A DNA stretch of 64,000 nt from JBCCJA01 sp039045975 (GCA_039045975.1 JBCCJA010000002.1:81292-145291); one strand, 5' to 3'; positions 23,253-31,903 are shown, counted from the first letter of the stretch. Notes: a model not told the origin generated them from the letters alone. A program made the numbers and translations.

Positions 23253-24014
23253 CTATGCCCCGACCTTCACCGCCATTTTCGCCCACTGGTCGATCCGCAC
23301 GAGGTGCAGCGGCACGTTGCCGGCCTCGATGAATTCGTCGACCGCCTGCCGCGAGCCACGCCAGTAGCCGTAATCGTCGATGATCAGCACGCCACCGACC
23401 GACAGCCGCGGATAGAGCGTTTCGAGTTCGTGCTTTGTCGATTCGTACCAGTCGGTGTCGAGACGCAGGATCGCGATCTGTTCGGGAGCCTCTCCGGGCA
23501 GCGTTTGCTCGACGGGCCCTTCGACCAGTCGCACGCGGGCGAGTTCGGGGTCGACCGTACGGACGTTTGCGGCGACGTCATCACGTGAGACGGCCAGCCA
23601 CGTGCCGTCGTCGTCCTTCTCCCGATCCATCATCGAGGCGGCCGACTCGCCGTCGGTCTGATCCTCATTCGTCGGCGGCGTCATGCCGGCGAAAGTGTCG
23701 AAGCCGTAGACGACGCGATCTTCGTCGCCCCTTTGCGTCAGCCGGTGTCGCATCGCGATGAGGCTGCCACCTTTCCAGACGCCACACTCGACGAAGTCGC
23801 CGGGGATGCCGCGGTCGATCACGTAATCGACCGCCTGACCGAGGGCCGCGAGCCGTCGCGGGCTCGTCATCGTGAAGGGCTTGCAGGTGTCGAGCAGGCC
23901 GGTTTCGGCCAGGTAGGCGTCGACGTCGGCGTCGTGATCGGCCGGCACGATCGCCTTGCCGCGCGACCTGGCAATGTTGCGGGCGAACGCACCGGGCAGA
24001 TTTCGGAACCGCAC
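23253..24014 (-). CDS. TylF/MycF-family SAM-dependent O-methyltransferase
   Basis: A 253-residue class I methyltransferase of the TylF/MycF (macrocin O-methyltransferase) family, which O-methylates sugar hydroxyls. Diagnostic blocks are IPGDFVECGVWKGGSLIAMR (SAM-binding region), VYGFDTFAGMTPP, ILRLDTDWYESTKHELETLYPRL and GGVLIIDDYGYWRGSRQAVDEF, whose aspartates bind the metal in this family. GTG 24014 is chosen as start because a GGAGG Shine-Dalgarno lies 8 nt before it; a TTG further up at 24029 overlaps that site. The gene is 33 bp downstream of the GT4 gene, probably in one operon with asnB. Methylation of a sugar in the exported glycan, perhaps as a chain terminator, is a reasonable inference. 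Confidence 0.85.
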   Translation of the reverse strand: MRFRNLPGAFARNIARSRGKAIVPADHDADVDAYLAETGLLDTCKPFTMTSPRRLAALGQAVDYVIDRGIPGDFVECGVWKGGSLIAMRHRLTQRGDEDRVVYGFDTFAGMTPPTNEDQTDGESAASMMDREKDDDGTWLAVSRDDVAANVRTVDPELARVRLVEGPVEQTLPGEAPEQIAILRLDTDWYESTKHELETLYPRLSVGGVLIIDDYGYWRGSRQAVDEFIEAGNVPLHLVRIDQWAKMAVKVGA

Positions 24015-24047
24015 TGAGAAAACCTCCAAGCGACCGGGCGTCGCACG

Positions 24048-25202
24048 TTAGTCGCTGGCCCGGCGTGAGACACGCTGGAAGAGCGTCTCCAGGGCGTGTG
24101 TCGAGGCGTCGGCCGAGAACAACTCGGACAGATGGGCCGGACGGCCGTCGGCCGTCTGCCGCTTCGGCGGGTTCCGGAGGGCTTCGGCAAGGCGTTCGAC
24201 ATCGCCGACCGGCACGAGTTTCCCGAAGCGGCCGTCGGCCAGTACCTCCCGCGGCCCGGACGGGCAGTCGATCGAGACGCAGGGGACGCCGCAGGCGAGG
24301 GCCTCGATTAAGGCGTTGGGGCAGCCCTCGCTGCGGGACGAGAGCGCGAACAGGTCGGCGGCCGCGAACCATGCCGGCGGGTTGTCGACGAAGCCGTGCA
24401 GCACGACGCGGTCGGCGATGCCGAGCCGCTCGGACTGATCTTGGAGTGCGGGCCGTTCGGTTCCTTCGCCGAGGATGTGTAACGCAATCTGCCGGCCGTC
24501 GATCTCGGGGACCCGGGCGATCGCCTCGATAAGCACGTCGAACCCTTTCTGCCGATGCAGCCGGCCCGCGGCGACGACGTGGAAGCGATCCGGGTCGAGC
24601 GTGGGCCGGTCTCGGGCCGCGTTCCGGGCGATCGCATCGAAGTCGATCGCGTTCCGCACGACCCGCACGCGGGCGGGGTCGAGCCCGAAGAACGCGATCA
24701 TGCGGTCCCGCAGGTCGTCCGAGTTCGCGGTGACGACGTCGGCCGAGCGGTAGCACCAGCGGGCATACCGCTTCTGGAGGCCGCCGAGCATGCGCACGTG
24801 GGTGTCCCACTCGGCCTGCGGGTCGTTGACGGCCGCCGACACACGCTGGGCGCCGGCCAGTCGTGTCGCCGGCGCCGTCAACAGCGTCGTCAGGAACGTG
24901 CGGTCATACAGCACGTCGATCTGCTGCCGGTGGAGGACCGACGCGAGGTGCCGGACCGCGGCGACCCGCGACAGCCCGCGGACCCAACGCCGTCGTTTCT
25001 CGCCGCCGATGAAGGCGTGGATCGGGACGTCGTCGGGCACCTCGGCGAGCCGCACGCCTTCACGTCGCAGCAGCCACAGGTGCGGTTCGAAGCGGTCGCG
25101 GTCGAGGTGCTGCAGCAGCGTTGCGACCTGCTTCTCGGCCCCGCCGCCGTCCATCGTGCTGATGGCGAAGAGGACTTTCAGGCGGCCCGACGGCCCGCTC
25201 AC
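24048..25202 (-). CDS. GT4-family glycosyltransferase
   Basis: A 384-residue retaining GT-B glycosyltransferase. It begins KVLFAISTMDGGGAEKQVATLL, with the GGAEK motif of GT4. The C-terminal domain shows HVVAAGRLHRQKGFDVLIEA, RVVLHGFVDNPPAWFAAADLF and the E-x7-E donor site SEGCPNALIEALACGVPCVS. The start is GTG 25202, overlapping the asnB stop by four bases (GTGA), which indicates translational coupling. The frame is open for another 640 codons upstream, but that part is the out-of-frame shadow of asnB, so there is no fusion. It likely builds the surface glycan exported by the facing Wzm/Wzt pair. Confidence 0.9.
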   Translation of the reverse strand: MSGPSGRLKVLFAISTMDGGGAEKQVATLLQHLDRDRFEPHLWLLRREGVRLAEVPDDVPIHAFIGGEKRRRWVRGLSRVAAVRHLASVLHRQQIDVLYDRTFLTTLLTAPATRLAGAQRVSAAVNDPQAEWDTHVRMLGGLQKRYARWCYRSADVVTANSDDLRDRMIAFFGLDPARVRVVRNAIDFDAIARNAARDRPTLDPDRFHVVAAGRLHRQKGFDVLIEAIARVPEIDGRQIALHILGEGTERPALQDQSERLGIADRVVLHGFVDNPPAWFAAADLFALSSRSEGCPNALIEALACGVPCVSIDCPSGPREVLADGRFGKLVPVGDVERLAEALRNPPKRQTADGRPAHLSELFSADASTHALETLFQRVSRRASD

Positions 25203-27082
25203 CGCGTCCCCTCCCGCCACGCCTGGAACATCAGCACGTTCCACAGCGGGTAATGCCAGTCGTTCGTGCCGTCGAGGTGTTCCCGCCAGCGTTGCCGGAT
25301 CGGGCCCGGGTCGAAAAAGCCCTCGTCGCGGAGCCGCCTGTCGTCGAGCAACGCCTCGGCCCAGTCCCGCAGCGGGCCGCGGAGCCAGACGTCGATCGGC
25401 ACGCCGAAGCCCATCTTCGGGCGTTCGAAAAGTTCGCGGGGGACATACTTCGCGAGGATCGCCTTCAGTTGCGGCTTCCCGAACGGCGTCCGGCCGTCGG
25501 GCGATAGGTTGCCGCGTCGCCAGACCCACTCGACGACGCGGTGGTCGAGCAACGGAACCCGCGCTTCGAGCGAGACCGCCATGCTCGCCCGATCGACCTT
25601 CGTGAGGATGTCGTCGGGCAGATAGACCCGCATGTCGGCGTAGCGGAACTGGTCGATCGGATCGAGTTTTGACGGCCAGAGGGTGGGATCGGACCAGTCG
25701 GTCGCTCGGCGGTCGGCCCCGAGCACGAGGTCGGTTTCGTTCGCCCAGTGGATCAATTGGGAGCAGTACACGTCTCCGGCCGACCCGACGCCGAGTTTGT
25801 CGGCCCTGCGGGCGAATTTTCGGGCGGTCTGCCCCGGCAGTCTTCGCAGCACCGCCGTGCCGACCGCCGCCGCGAGCGTCCGCAGCGGGCCCGGTATGGG
25901 CGACAGCGTCTTCCAAACGTCGCGGGCGATCCGGTAGCGGTCGTAGCCGGCGAAGAGCTCGTCCCCGCCGTCGCCGGAGAGGCTGACCGTGACCGACCGC
26001 CGCGTGAGTTCCGAGACGAGATAGGTCGGGATCTGCGACGAGTCGGCGAACGGCTCGTCGTAGATCGTCGGCAGTTTCGGGATGACGGCAAGGGCGTCGT
26101 CGGGGGTGACGTACAGCTCGGTGTGATCGGTGCCGAGGTGCTCCGCGACCGCCGCCGCGTGATCGGCCTCGTTGTAGCGCGACTCGCCGAAGCCGATCGA
26201 AAAGGTGCGGACCGGTTGTGTGCTCTGCCGTTGCATCAACGCGACGACGAGCGACGAGTCGATGCCGCCCGACAGGAACGCCCCGACCGGCACGTCGGCG
26301 ACCATGCGGCGTCCGACGGCGTCGGTGAGGAGCTGTTCCAGATCGCCGTCGGGGCCGTCTTCGCCCGACGACGCGATGTCGAACAGCGACCAGTAGGGCC
26401 GGACATCGGCGTCGGCCGCGCCGGCCCGGAACGTGACGGTCGTCCCGGGCGCCAGCTTCGCGACATCGCGGTAAATCGATCTCGGTCCGACGACCATGCC
26501 GTGTCGCAACAGTAGCGCGAGCGCGTCGCGGTCGATCGCGGCGTCGAAGGCGGGGTGTTCGCGGAGCGGCTTCAGTTCCGACCCGAACAGCCACGTCCGC
26601 CCGCCGTCCGGCGTCCCGTAATAGAGCGGCTTGATGCCGATCCGGTCGCGGGCGAGTGTCACCGTGCGGCTCGTCGCGTCCCAGACGGCGAAGGCGAACA
26701 TGCCGTTCAGTTTCGGAAGGGTGACGTCGACGCCCCATTCCGCGATCGCCTCGACGAGCACCTCGGTGTCGGAGTGACCGCGGAACGCGCGTCCGGCCGC
26801 GACGAGGTCGTCCCGGATCTCGGCCGCGTTGTAGATCTCGCCGTTGTAGGCGAGCACGAATCGCCCGCACGACGACGTCATCGGCTGGGTACCGGCCTCG
26901 GAGAGGTCGACGATCGACAGCCGCCGGTGGGCGAACGCGACCCCCGCTTCCTCGTCGGCCCACCCGCCCGAGGCGTCGGGGCCGCGGTGCGACAGCGTCT
27001 CGCCCATCCGGCGCGCGAGGTGCAGAAACGCCCCCGGCTCGGCGGGCGGATCGGTCGTCAGGAATCCGGCGAGCCCGCACAT
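25199..27082 (-). CDS. asnB: Asparagine synthase-type glutamine amidotransferase
   Basis: A 627-residue class II glutamine amidotransferase/AsnB-family protein. After Met removal the N-terminal nucleophile is Cys2 (MCGLAGF). The glutaminase domain has SHRGPDASG, HRRLSIVDLSEAGTQPM and LAYNGEIYN. The synthetase domain has the PP-loop AFLSGGIDSSLVVALM near residue 268, FADSSQIPTYLVSELTR and VSLSGDGGDELFAGYDRY. The chemistry is ATP-dependent transfer of ammonia from glutamine to a carboxylate. Members inside polysaccharide loci often amidate a sugar acid or act in glycan assembly and do not make free asparagine. The GTGA coupling with a glycosyltransferase supports that reading. Length fits the family. 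Confidence 0.9.
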   Translation of the reverse strand: MCGLAGFLTTDPPAEPGAFLHLARRMGETLSHRGPDASGGWADEEAGVAFAHRRLSIVDLSEAGTQPMTSSCGRFVLAYNGEIYNAAEIRDDLVAAGRAFRGHSDTEVLVEAIAEWGVDVTLPKLNGMFAFAVWDATSRTVTLARDRIGIKPLYYGTPDGGRTWLFGSELKPLREHPAFDAAIDRDALALLLRHGMVVGPRSIYRDVAKLAPGTTVTFRAGAADADVRPYWSLFDIASSGEDGPDGDLEQLLTDAVGRRMVADVPVGAFLSGGIDSSLVVALMQRQSTQPVRTFSIGFGESRYNEADHAAAVAEHLGTDHTELYVTPDDALAVIPKLPTIYDEPFADSSQIPTYLVSELTRRSVTVSLSGDGGDELFAGYDRYRIARDVWKTLSPIPGPLRTLAAAVGTAVLRRLPGQTARKFARRADKLGVGSAGDVYCSQLIHWANETDLVLGADRRATDWSDPTLWPSKLDPIDQFRYADMRVYLPDDILTKVDRASMAVSLEARVPLLDHRVVEWVWRRGNLSPDGRTPFGKPQLKAILAKYVPRELFERPKMGFGVPIDVWLRGPLRDWAEALLDDRRLRDEGFFDPGPIRQRWREHLDGTNDWHYPLWNVLMFQAWREGTR

Positions 27083-27131
27083 CGGGGCATTGGACCCGCC
27101 GGCGTGACCGGTGACGAGTCACCCGGAAGGC

Positions 27132-27584
27132 TCACCGCGTGACGAATCCTTCGGCGATGACGATCGCGGTGCGGTCGAGTCCGGCGGCGGCCAACGCGTC
27201 CAGCAACTCTTCCTCCGCCGAGGCCCGGGCCGCGTCGCTGCGGACGACACGCAGCTTCACCCCGTCCGACCCGGTCGCGGCCGTCGCCGCGGCGGTGACG
27301 TCTTCGAGCGACGCCGCGGCCCAGCCCTCACCGTCGCGGAGGTAATAGGAGCGGTCATCGACAAGAACCTCGACGACCGACGTGTCGGCCGGCTGCGGCG
27401 GCTCGACCTGATCGGGGAGCGTCAGCGGCTCGGACGGCGGGAGGGCGACGCTGACTTCCGAAGTGGCCTCGCCGCCGGTCCCCCCCGCTCCGGCCCCGAG
27501 GCCGAACCCGTTCAGGAGACCGTTCAACAACGCCGCGACCCCGACGACGGCCGCGGCGAAGACGCCGACTTGAAGACGTTTCAT
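27132..27584 (-). CDS. Single-TM protein with ExbD/TolR-like C-terminal domain
   Basis: A 150-residue protein with an N-terminal anchor (RLQVGVFAAAVVGVAALLNGLLNGF), a Gly/Pro/Glu linker and a C-terminal domain whose order of elements (VVEVLVDDRSYYLRD strand, SLEDVTAAATAA helix, VKLRVVRSDA strand, EEELLDALAAAGLDRTAIVIAEGF helix-strand) resembles the periplasmic domain of ExbD/TolR. ATG 27584 is preferred to GTG 27593 because AGGTG lies at a suitable distance. Unlike ExbD, the anchor contains no Asp. It is 49 bp upstream of asnB and separated from the ExbD-like gene by a palindromic repeat, all on one strand. The assignment is from pattern only. Confidence 0.55.
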   Translation of the reverse strand: MKRLQVGVFAAAVVGVAALLNGLLNGFGLGAGAGGTGGEATSEVSVALPPSEPLTLPDQVEPPQPADTSVVEVLVDDRSYYLRDGEGWAAASLEDVTAAATAATGSDGVKLRVVRSDAARASAEEELLDALAAAGLDRTAIVIAEGFVTR

Positions 27585-27631
27585 CGTGCTCACCTGAGGT
27601 CAGGGATTCGTGTATGGAAGAATTTCGTTCC

Positions 27632-27726
27632 GTAGGGCAGGCCCTCGCCTGCCGCACTTTGAATCGCGGTGATTCTAATCGCTGCCAGAAATTCGGCAGG
27701 CGGGGGCCTGCCCTACGACTTTTCCG
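27632..27726. repeat. 95-bp palindromic element, copy 1
   Basis: Left arm 27632-27653, 41-nt loop, right arm 27695-27716, then a conserved tail to 27726. The 22-bp arms differ from perfect pairing only at 27645 (T) against 27703 (G), which would still be a U-G wobble in a plus-strand RNA. Copy 2 is at 52008-52102 in the same orientation, with the same loop length and the same ten bases abutting the right arm. Confidence 0.85.
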
Positions 27727-27756
27727 TCACAGCGTAGTTTCGGGACGGGCCGACAC

Positions 27757-28581
27757 CTACGGCGATCCGTCCGTCTCGTCGGGAAGGTAACCGAGGACCG
27801 CCGGGGCGAACTGCGTGCGTCCCAACCGCTCGGTCCGCAACTCCCGGAGCCAGCGGTCGACGCCGTCGAGGACGGCCGTCCGCACGTCGGCCCGCGCGTC
27901 GCCGTAGGAGACGACGACCAGGACGACGCCTTTCGGTTCCGGGAAGGTGTAGTAAGCCTCCGTGGCCCGTGACACGAACTGGTCTACCGACGTCGCCCGG
28001 AACGTGCTCTCGCGGTCTCCGGCGGTCAGCGTCACCCGCCCGTCGTCCGCGACGCGGACCCGCCAGACGTCGGCCCGCTTGAGCAGTTCGTCGTAAGTGA
28101 CGAGATGCTCGACGACGGCCCGGCCGGCTTTCTTGGCGAGGTCTCGGAGTCGCTCGCGGAGCCGCTCGGCGGCCGCCGCGTCGGACGGGACGGCCGGCGG
28201 GGCCTTTTCGGTCAGCATCTCGTCGATGACGTCTTGCGGCACGTCGAACAGTTCGGCCATCAGCGACGCGGCACGCTCCGTCACGGCGAGCAGTTCGTCA
28301 CGGTCGGCTTCGAGGAAGCTCTTCGAGACGTCGACCGCCGCCGCCGCGGCGGAAATCTCGGCCCTGCGGTCGGCCAGCTCGACACGTGCGGCTTCCAGTT
28401 CGGCACGGCCCGCTGCCAATTCGCGGTCGACCTCCGCGCGGGCGACGGCGGCCTCTTCGCGGTAGCGGGCCTCGGCCTCGCGGGACGTGCCGCGGACGTC
28501 GAGGAACTGGGCGAACAGCACGATCAGGAGCAAATCGAGCAGCGGCGTGAGCTGGAAACTCATCTTCCGCGGCACGATCAC
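27757..28581 (-). CDS. ExbD-like membrane protein with long coiled coil
   Basis: A 274-residue protein. The short N-terminus and single membrane segment (FQLTPLLDLLLIVLFAQFLDV) carry an Asp near the start of the helix, in the position of the proton-accepting Asp of ExbD/TolR/MotB. Then comes about 75 residues of Ala/Glu/Arg-rich heptad-like sequence (AEARYREEAAVARAEVDREL and on), a charged linker and a C-terminal mixed alpha/beta domain (WRVRVADDGRVTLTAGDRE; KGVVLVVVSYGDARADVRTAVLDG). GTG 28581 overlaps the stop of the ExbB/MotA-like gene by four bases. It is likely the stator or force-transmitting partner of that channel. The C-terminal domain is not a recognised peptidoglycan-binding OmpA domain. 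Confidence 0.72.
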   Translation of the reverse strand: MIVPRKMSFQLTPLLDLLLIVLFAQFLDVRGTSREAEARYREEAAVARAEVDRELAAGRAELEAARVELADRRAEISAAAAAVDVSKSFLEADRDELLAVTERAASLMAELFDVPQDVIDEMLTEKAPPAVPSDAAAAERLRERLRDLAKKAGRAVVEHLVTYDELLKRADVWRVRVADDGRVTLTAGDRESTFRATSVDQFVSRATEAYYTFPEPKGVVLVVVSYGDARADVRTAVLDGVDRWLRELRTERLGRTQFAPAVLGYLPDETDGSP

Positions 28582-29285
28582 GAGGCCGTCCCTCGCGGTG
28601 TCGACGCGACCGGCGGCCTGGTCGGGAGGCCGTCCGCGGCGAGCAGTTCCCGTTTCGCCCGCGCGACGACCTCACGCACGTACTGCCGGCTTTCGCCGAC
28701 ACGCGAGAACCGCGGCTCGAGCAGTCCGTTGATGAACATCAGCACGATCGCCGCGACGAGGCCTGCGAACGTCGACCAGATCGCGTCGCCGAAGCGGCCG
28801 ACGATCGCCGAGACCGAGGGCTCGGCCGCGTCGCCGCCGGCGAGCGTCGCCCCGATCGCCAAGATCGTCCCGAGCACGCCGGCGAGCGGGTACGCCTCGA
28901 CCATCGTCCGCGCGAGGTTCGCCGCCGTCGCGAAACCGAGCGAGTTCAGGTAGCCGCGGCTCTCGTCGAGCACGCGGATGCGGGACAGCAGTGCGGCCCG
29001 GTCGGGCGTGCCGGGCGGGGCATCGAGGGCGTCGCGGATGTCGGCGAGGAACGCGTCGATCTGATCGGGCAGGCGGCCCGGCGTGTCGAGCGAACTGCGG
29101 TGCGACAGCCCGCGGGTGAAGCGGTCGAGCATGCCGGCGATGACGCGGAGGTCACGGCCCGACCACAGATACAGGATGAAGTACGCGAACAGGTGCACCG
29201 CCGCCGCCGCCGCGATGACGACCGTCGACAATTCCGAGAGCGCGTCGAGCGAGGCCGGCAGGGTGAGTGTGAAGTCTTCGGGCAC
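28578..29285 (-). CDS. MotA/TolQ/ExbB-type proton channel protein
   Basis: A 235-residue inner-membrane protein with three hydrophobic segments: STVVIAAAAAVHLFAYFILYLW (about 20-41), then, after a cytoplasmic loop of about 100 residues, MVEAYPLAGVLGTILAIGATLAGGD and FGDAIWSTFAGLVAAIVLMFINGL. The last two match the MotA/TolQ/ExbB core, including PLxGxLGT and the IWSTFAGLVAAI helix. Such proteins form the pentameric proton channel that powers ExbD/TolR/MotB partners. Start is GTG 29285. The stop is coupled (GTGA) to the ExbD-like gene. No tonB, tolA or flagellar gene is nearby, so the energised process is unknown. Confidence 0.82.
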   Translation of the reverse strand: MPEDFTLTLPASLDALSELSTVVIAAAAAVHLFAYFILYLWSGRDLRVIAGMLDRFTRGLSHRSSLDTPGRLPDQIDAFLADIRDALDAPPGTPDRAALLSRIRVLDESRGYLNSLGFATAANLARTMVEAYPLAGVLGTILAIGATLAGGDAAEPSVSAIVGRFGDAIWSTFAGLVAAIVLMFINGLLEPRFSRVGESRQYVREVVARAKRELLAADGLPTRPPVASTPRGTAS

Positions 29286-29379
29286 GGTGCTGCGGATCCG
29301 CGTGTATGTCAGCCTGCGGAGCGTAAGGTCTGGGCAGACGGCCGGCCATGTGAATCCCCGGACGGGCGGCCCGCGGGCG

Positions 29380-30333
29380 TCAGGCCCCCCGGCCGTCTTC
29401 GGTCGAAAAAAACGTCCGGTCGACCGCGATCCCGACCTCTATCAAGCGTGCCTGCAGCAGGTCGATGAACTCGTGCAGTCCGGCGGCGATCACGTCGTCG
29501 ATGCCGGTGAAGTCGAATTCGGACCGCAGGCGTCCGAGTGCCTTTTCGGCGGTGTTGGAGAACCCGCCGAACGGCGCCGCCGTGATCGCGTGCAGCGACT
29601 CTTCGGCCTTGATAAGGCAGAAGCGGACCGCCCGCGGGAAGCGGTTATCGAGCAGCAGGAACTCGGCGACCCGCTCCGGCGAGATCCGTCCGTGCGTCCG
29701 CCGGTACATCTGCAACGCCGAGACCGACTTCAGCAGCGACGACCACTGCACGATGTCGACCGGCGTGCCGACGTCGGACGCCTGCGGGAGCAGGATGAAA
29801 TACTTCACGTCGACGATCCGGCTGGTCATGTCGGCCCGCTCGAGCAGCCGCCCGAGCCTGACGAAATGCCACGCCTCGCCGTGCGACATCGTCGTCTCGG
29901 TCATGCCGACGATGAGTCCGCTGCCGGCCCGGACGCGGCGGAGCAGGGCGGTCGGGCTGCCGACGGCCGACGCGTCGGCCGACGCGTTCTTGACCGACAG
30001 GAACAGCTTGTTGATCTCTTCCCACATCTCGTCGGAGATGTTTTCGCGGACCGTCCGCGCCCCCTCACGGGCCGAGCGGAGGCAGGCGAGCACCGAGTTC
30101 GGGTTCCGCAGGTCGAACAGCAGGAACCGCAGGACGCTGTCGCGGTCGGGCTCGCCGTAAAGCTCTTCGAACCGTTCGCGGTCGCCGGTCGTGTCGATCA
30201 GCGGCGACCACTGGCCGGCCGCGTCGTCGGTGACGGTGAGGCTCTCGTTGACGTCGAGGAATCGCGCCGTGTTCTCGGCCCGCTCCACGTAGCGGGCCAT
30301 CCAGAACGTCGTTTCGGCGACACGGCTGAGCAT
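29380..30333 (-). CDS. Alpha-E domain protein (DUF403)
   Basis: A 317-residue, almost wholly helical protein of the alpha-E family, recognised from its N-terminus MLSRVAETTFWMARYVERAENTARFLDV and from RTVRENISDEMWEEINKL and HGEAWHFVRLGRLLERADMTSRIVD. It lies 55 bp downstream of the circularly permuted ATP-grasp gene, its constant genomic partner. The pair is predicted, from comparative genomics of ATP-grasp cassettes, to make or modify a peptide; alpha-E has no known catalytic site. The usual transglutaminase or NTN-peptidase third member is not adjacent here. Confidence 0.9.
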   Translation of the reverse strand: MLSRVAETTFWMARYVERAENTARFLDVNESLTVTDDAAGQWSPLIDTTGDRERFEELYGEPDRDSVLRFLLFDLRNPNSVLACLRSAREGARTVRENISDEMWEEINKLFLSVKNASADASAVGSPTALLRRVRAGSGLIVGMTETTMSHGEAWHFVRLGRLLERADMTSRIVDVKYFILLPQASDVGTPVDIVQWSSLLKSVSALQMYRRTHGRISPERVAEFLLLDNRFPRAVRFCLIKAEESLHAITAAPFGGFSNTAEKALGRLRSEFDFTGIDDVIAAGLHEFIDLLQARLIEVGIAVDRTFFSTEDGRGA

Positions 30334-30388
30334 GGCGTGTGTCTGTGCGGGGAGGCAGTCTTGGCGTGGGGGCAGGCTTGATGCGGGG

Positions 30389-31903
30389 TCAGTCTTGCGA
30401 CTGCGACTGAGACTGGGCCGACGCGTCGGGGTCGCGGGCGTCGATCGCGTGGTCGGTCGGCGGGCCCGGGTCGACGACCCAGGTGTCTTTGCTCCCGCCG
30501 CCCTGCGACGAGTTCACGACCGTCGAGCCCTTCCGCAGCGCGACGCGTGTCAGCCCGCCCGGCAGAACGTAGGTCGACTCGGCGTCGCCGCCGCAGAGGA
30601 TGAACGGACGCAGGTCGACGTGCCGGCCCTCGATGTCCTCGCCGATGATCGTCGGCACCGTCGAGAGCGTGAGCATCGGCTGGGCGACCCAGCCGGCAGG
30701 GTCTTCGCGGATCTTCTCGGCGGCGGCGTCGCGTTCGGCCGGCGAGGCGTGCGGGCCGATCAGGATGCCGTAGCCGCCCGATTCGGCGGTCGGCTTCACG
30801 ACCATGCCGTCGATCTCGGCGAGGACCTTCTCGCGGTCTTCGTCCTTCGAACACAGGTACGTCGGCACGTTGGCGAGGATCGGCTCTTCGCCGAGGAAGA
30901 AGCGGATGATCTCCGGAACGAACGCGTAAACCGCCTTGTCGTCCGCGACGCCGCAGCCCGGGGCGTTCGCCAACGTCACGTTGCCGGCCCGCCAGGCCCG
31001 CATGAGGCCCGGGACGCCGAGGACCGAGTCGGCCTTGAACACCTCCGGGTCGAGGAACGCGTCGTCGATGCGTCGGTAAATGACGTCGACCCGCTCGCGG
31101 CCCTTCGTGGTTCGCATGTAGACGACGTCGTCGACGACCGTCAGGTCGGACCCCTGGACGAGTTCGGCCCCCATCTGTTGGGCGAGGTACGAATGCTCGA
31201 AGTAGGCCGAATTGAAAATCCCCGGAGTGAGCACGACGACCCGCGCGTTCGCCCCGAGCGGGGAGCAGGCCTGCAGGGCGGTCAGCAATCGTTCGGGGTA
31301 GTCCTCGACCGGCGCGATCTTCTGGCCGCGGAACGCGGTCGGGAACGTCCGTTTCATCACCTCACGGTTCTCAAGCACGTACGAGACGCCGGAGGGGACG
31401 CGGAGGTTGTCCTCAAGCACGTAGATCGTGCCGTCTTTGTCGCGGACGAGGTCGGTGCCGGTGACGTGGTTCCACACGCCGCCGGGCGGGCTGAAGCCGC
31501 GGCAGGGCTCGCGGAGGGCGTCGTTGCCCTCGATCAGCGACCGCGGCACGACGCCCTCTGCGACCGACCGCTGGTCGTTGTAGAGGTCGTCGATGAACAG
31601 GTTCAGCGCCGTGATCCGCTGCTTCAGGCCGCGTTCGACGTCGGCCCATTCGGTCGCGTCGATCACCCGCGGGATGATGTCGAACGGGAAGATCCGCTCC
31701 GTCCCGGCCTCCTGGCCGTAGACGGTGAACGTGATGCCCATGTCGAGCATCGTCGCCTCGGCGGCCTGCTGGTGCCGTTCGAGTTCGCCGTCGGACAGGC
31801 CGGCGAGCGTTTGTGTGATCAGATCGGCCTGATCACGGGCTCGGCCGTCGGCGTCGAACGATTCGTCGAAACAGTCGGGCGAGGCGTACGGTTGGAATCG
31901 CAT
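30389..31903 (-). CDS. Circularly permuted ATP-grasp protein (DUF404/DUF407 type)
   Basis: A 504-residue ATP-grasp enzyme of the circularly permuted type 2 class. Recognisable blocks are YDEMF-like YASPDCFDESFDADG at the start, DIIPRVIDATEWADVERGLKQR, FHRPDLVRDKDGTIYVLEDNLRVPSGVSYVLENR-like text, VVDDVVYMRTTKGRERVDVIYRR, LANAPGCGVADDKAVYAFVPE, KPTAESGGYG and HVDLRPFI. ATP-grasp enzymes join a carboxylate to an amine or thiol through an acyl phosphate. The substrate of this class is unknown, although peptide ligation is predicted. ATG 31903 begins exactly at the conserved N-terminus (MRFQPY). The tail ends in a repetitive Gln/Ser stretch (AQSQSQSQD). Confidence 0.9.
   Translation of the reverse strand: MRFQPYASPDCFDESFDADGRARDQADLITQTLAGLSDGELERHQQAAEATMLDMGITFTVYGQEAGTERIFPFDIIPRVIDATEWADVERGLKQRITALNLFIDDLYNDQRSVAEGVVPRSLIEGNDALREPCRGFSPPGGVWNHVTGTDLVRDKDGTIYVLEDNLRVPSGVSYVLENREVMKRTFPTAFRGQKIAPVEDYPERLLTALQACSPLGANARVVVLTPGIFNSAYFEHSYLAQQMGAELVQGSDLTVVDDVVYMRTTKGRERVDVIYRRIDDAFLDPEVFKADSVLGVPGLMRAWRAGNVTLANAPGCGVADDKAVYAFVPEIIRFFLGEEPILANVPTYLCSKDEDREKVLAEIDGMVVKPTAESGGYGILIGPHASPAERDAAAEKIREDPAGWVAQPMLTLSTVPTIIGEDIEGRHVDLRPFILCGGDAESTYVLPGGLTRVALRKGSTVVNSSQGGGSKDTWVVDPGPPTDHAIDARDPDASAQSQSQSQD

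Noticed and set aside
24048..27122. A 1024-codon open frame suggesting a large fused glycosyltransferase
   Set aside because: Its first 640 codons are Arg/Pro-rich text in another frame of asnB. The real transferase starts at GTG 25202, coupled to the asnB stop.
28578..29285. Zorya-type defence channel (ZorA)
   Set aside because: The channel protein lacks the long cytoplasmic tail of ZorA, the partner lacks an OmpA domain, and no ZorC/D/E genes are near.
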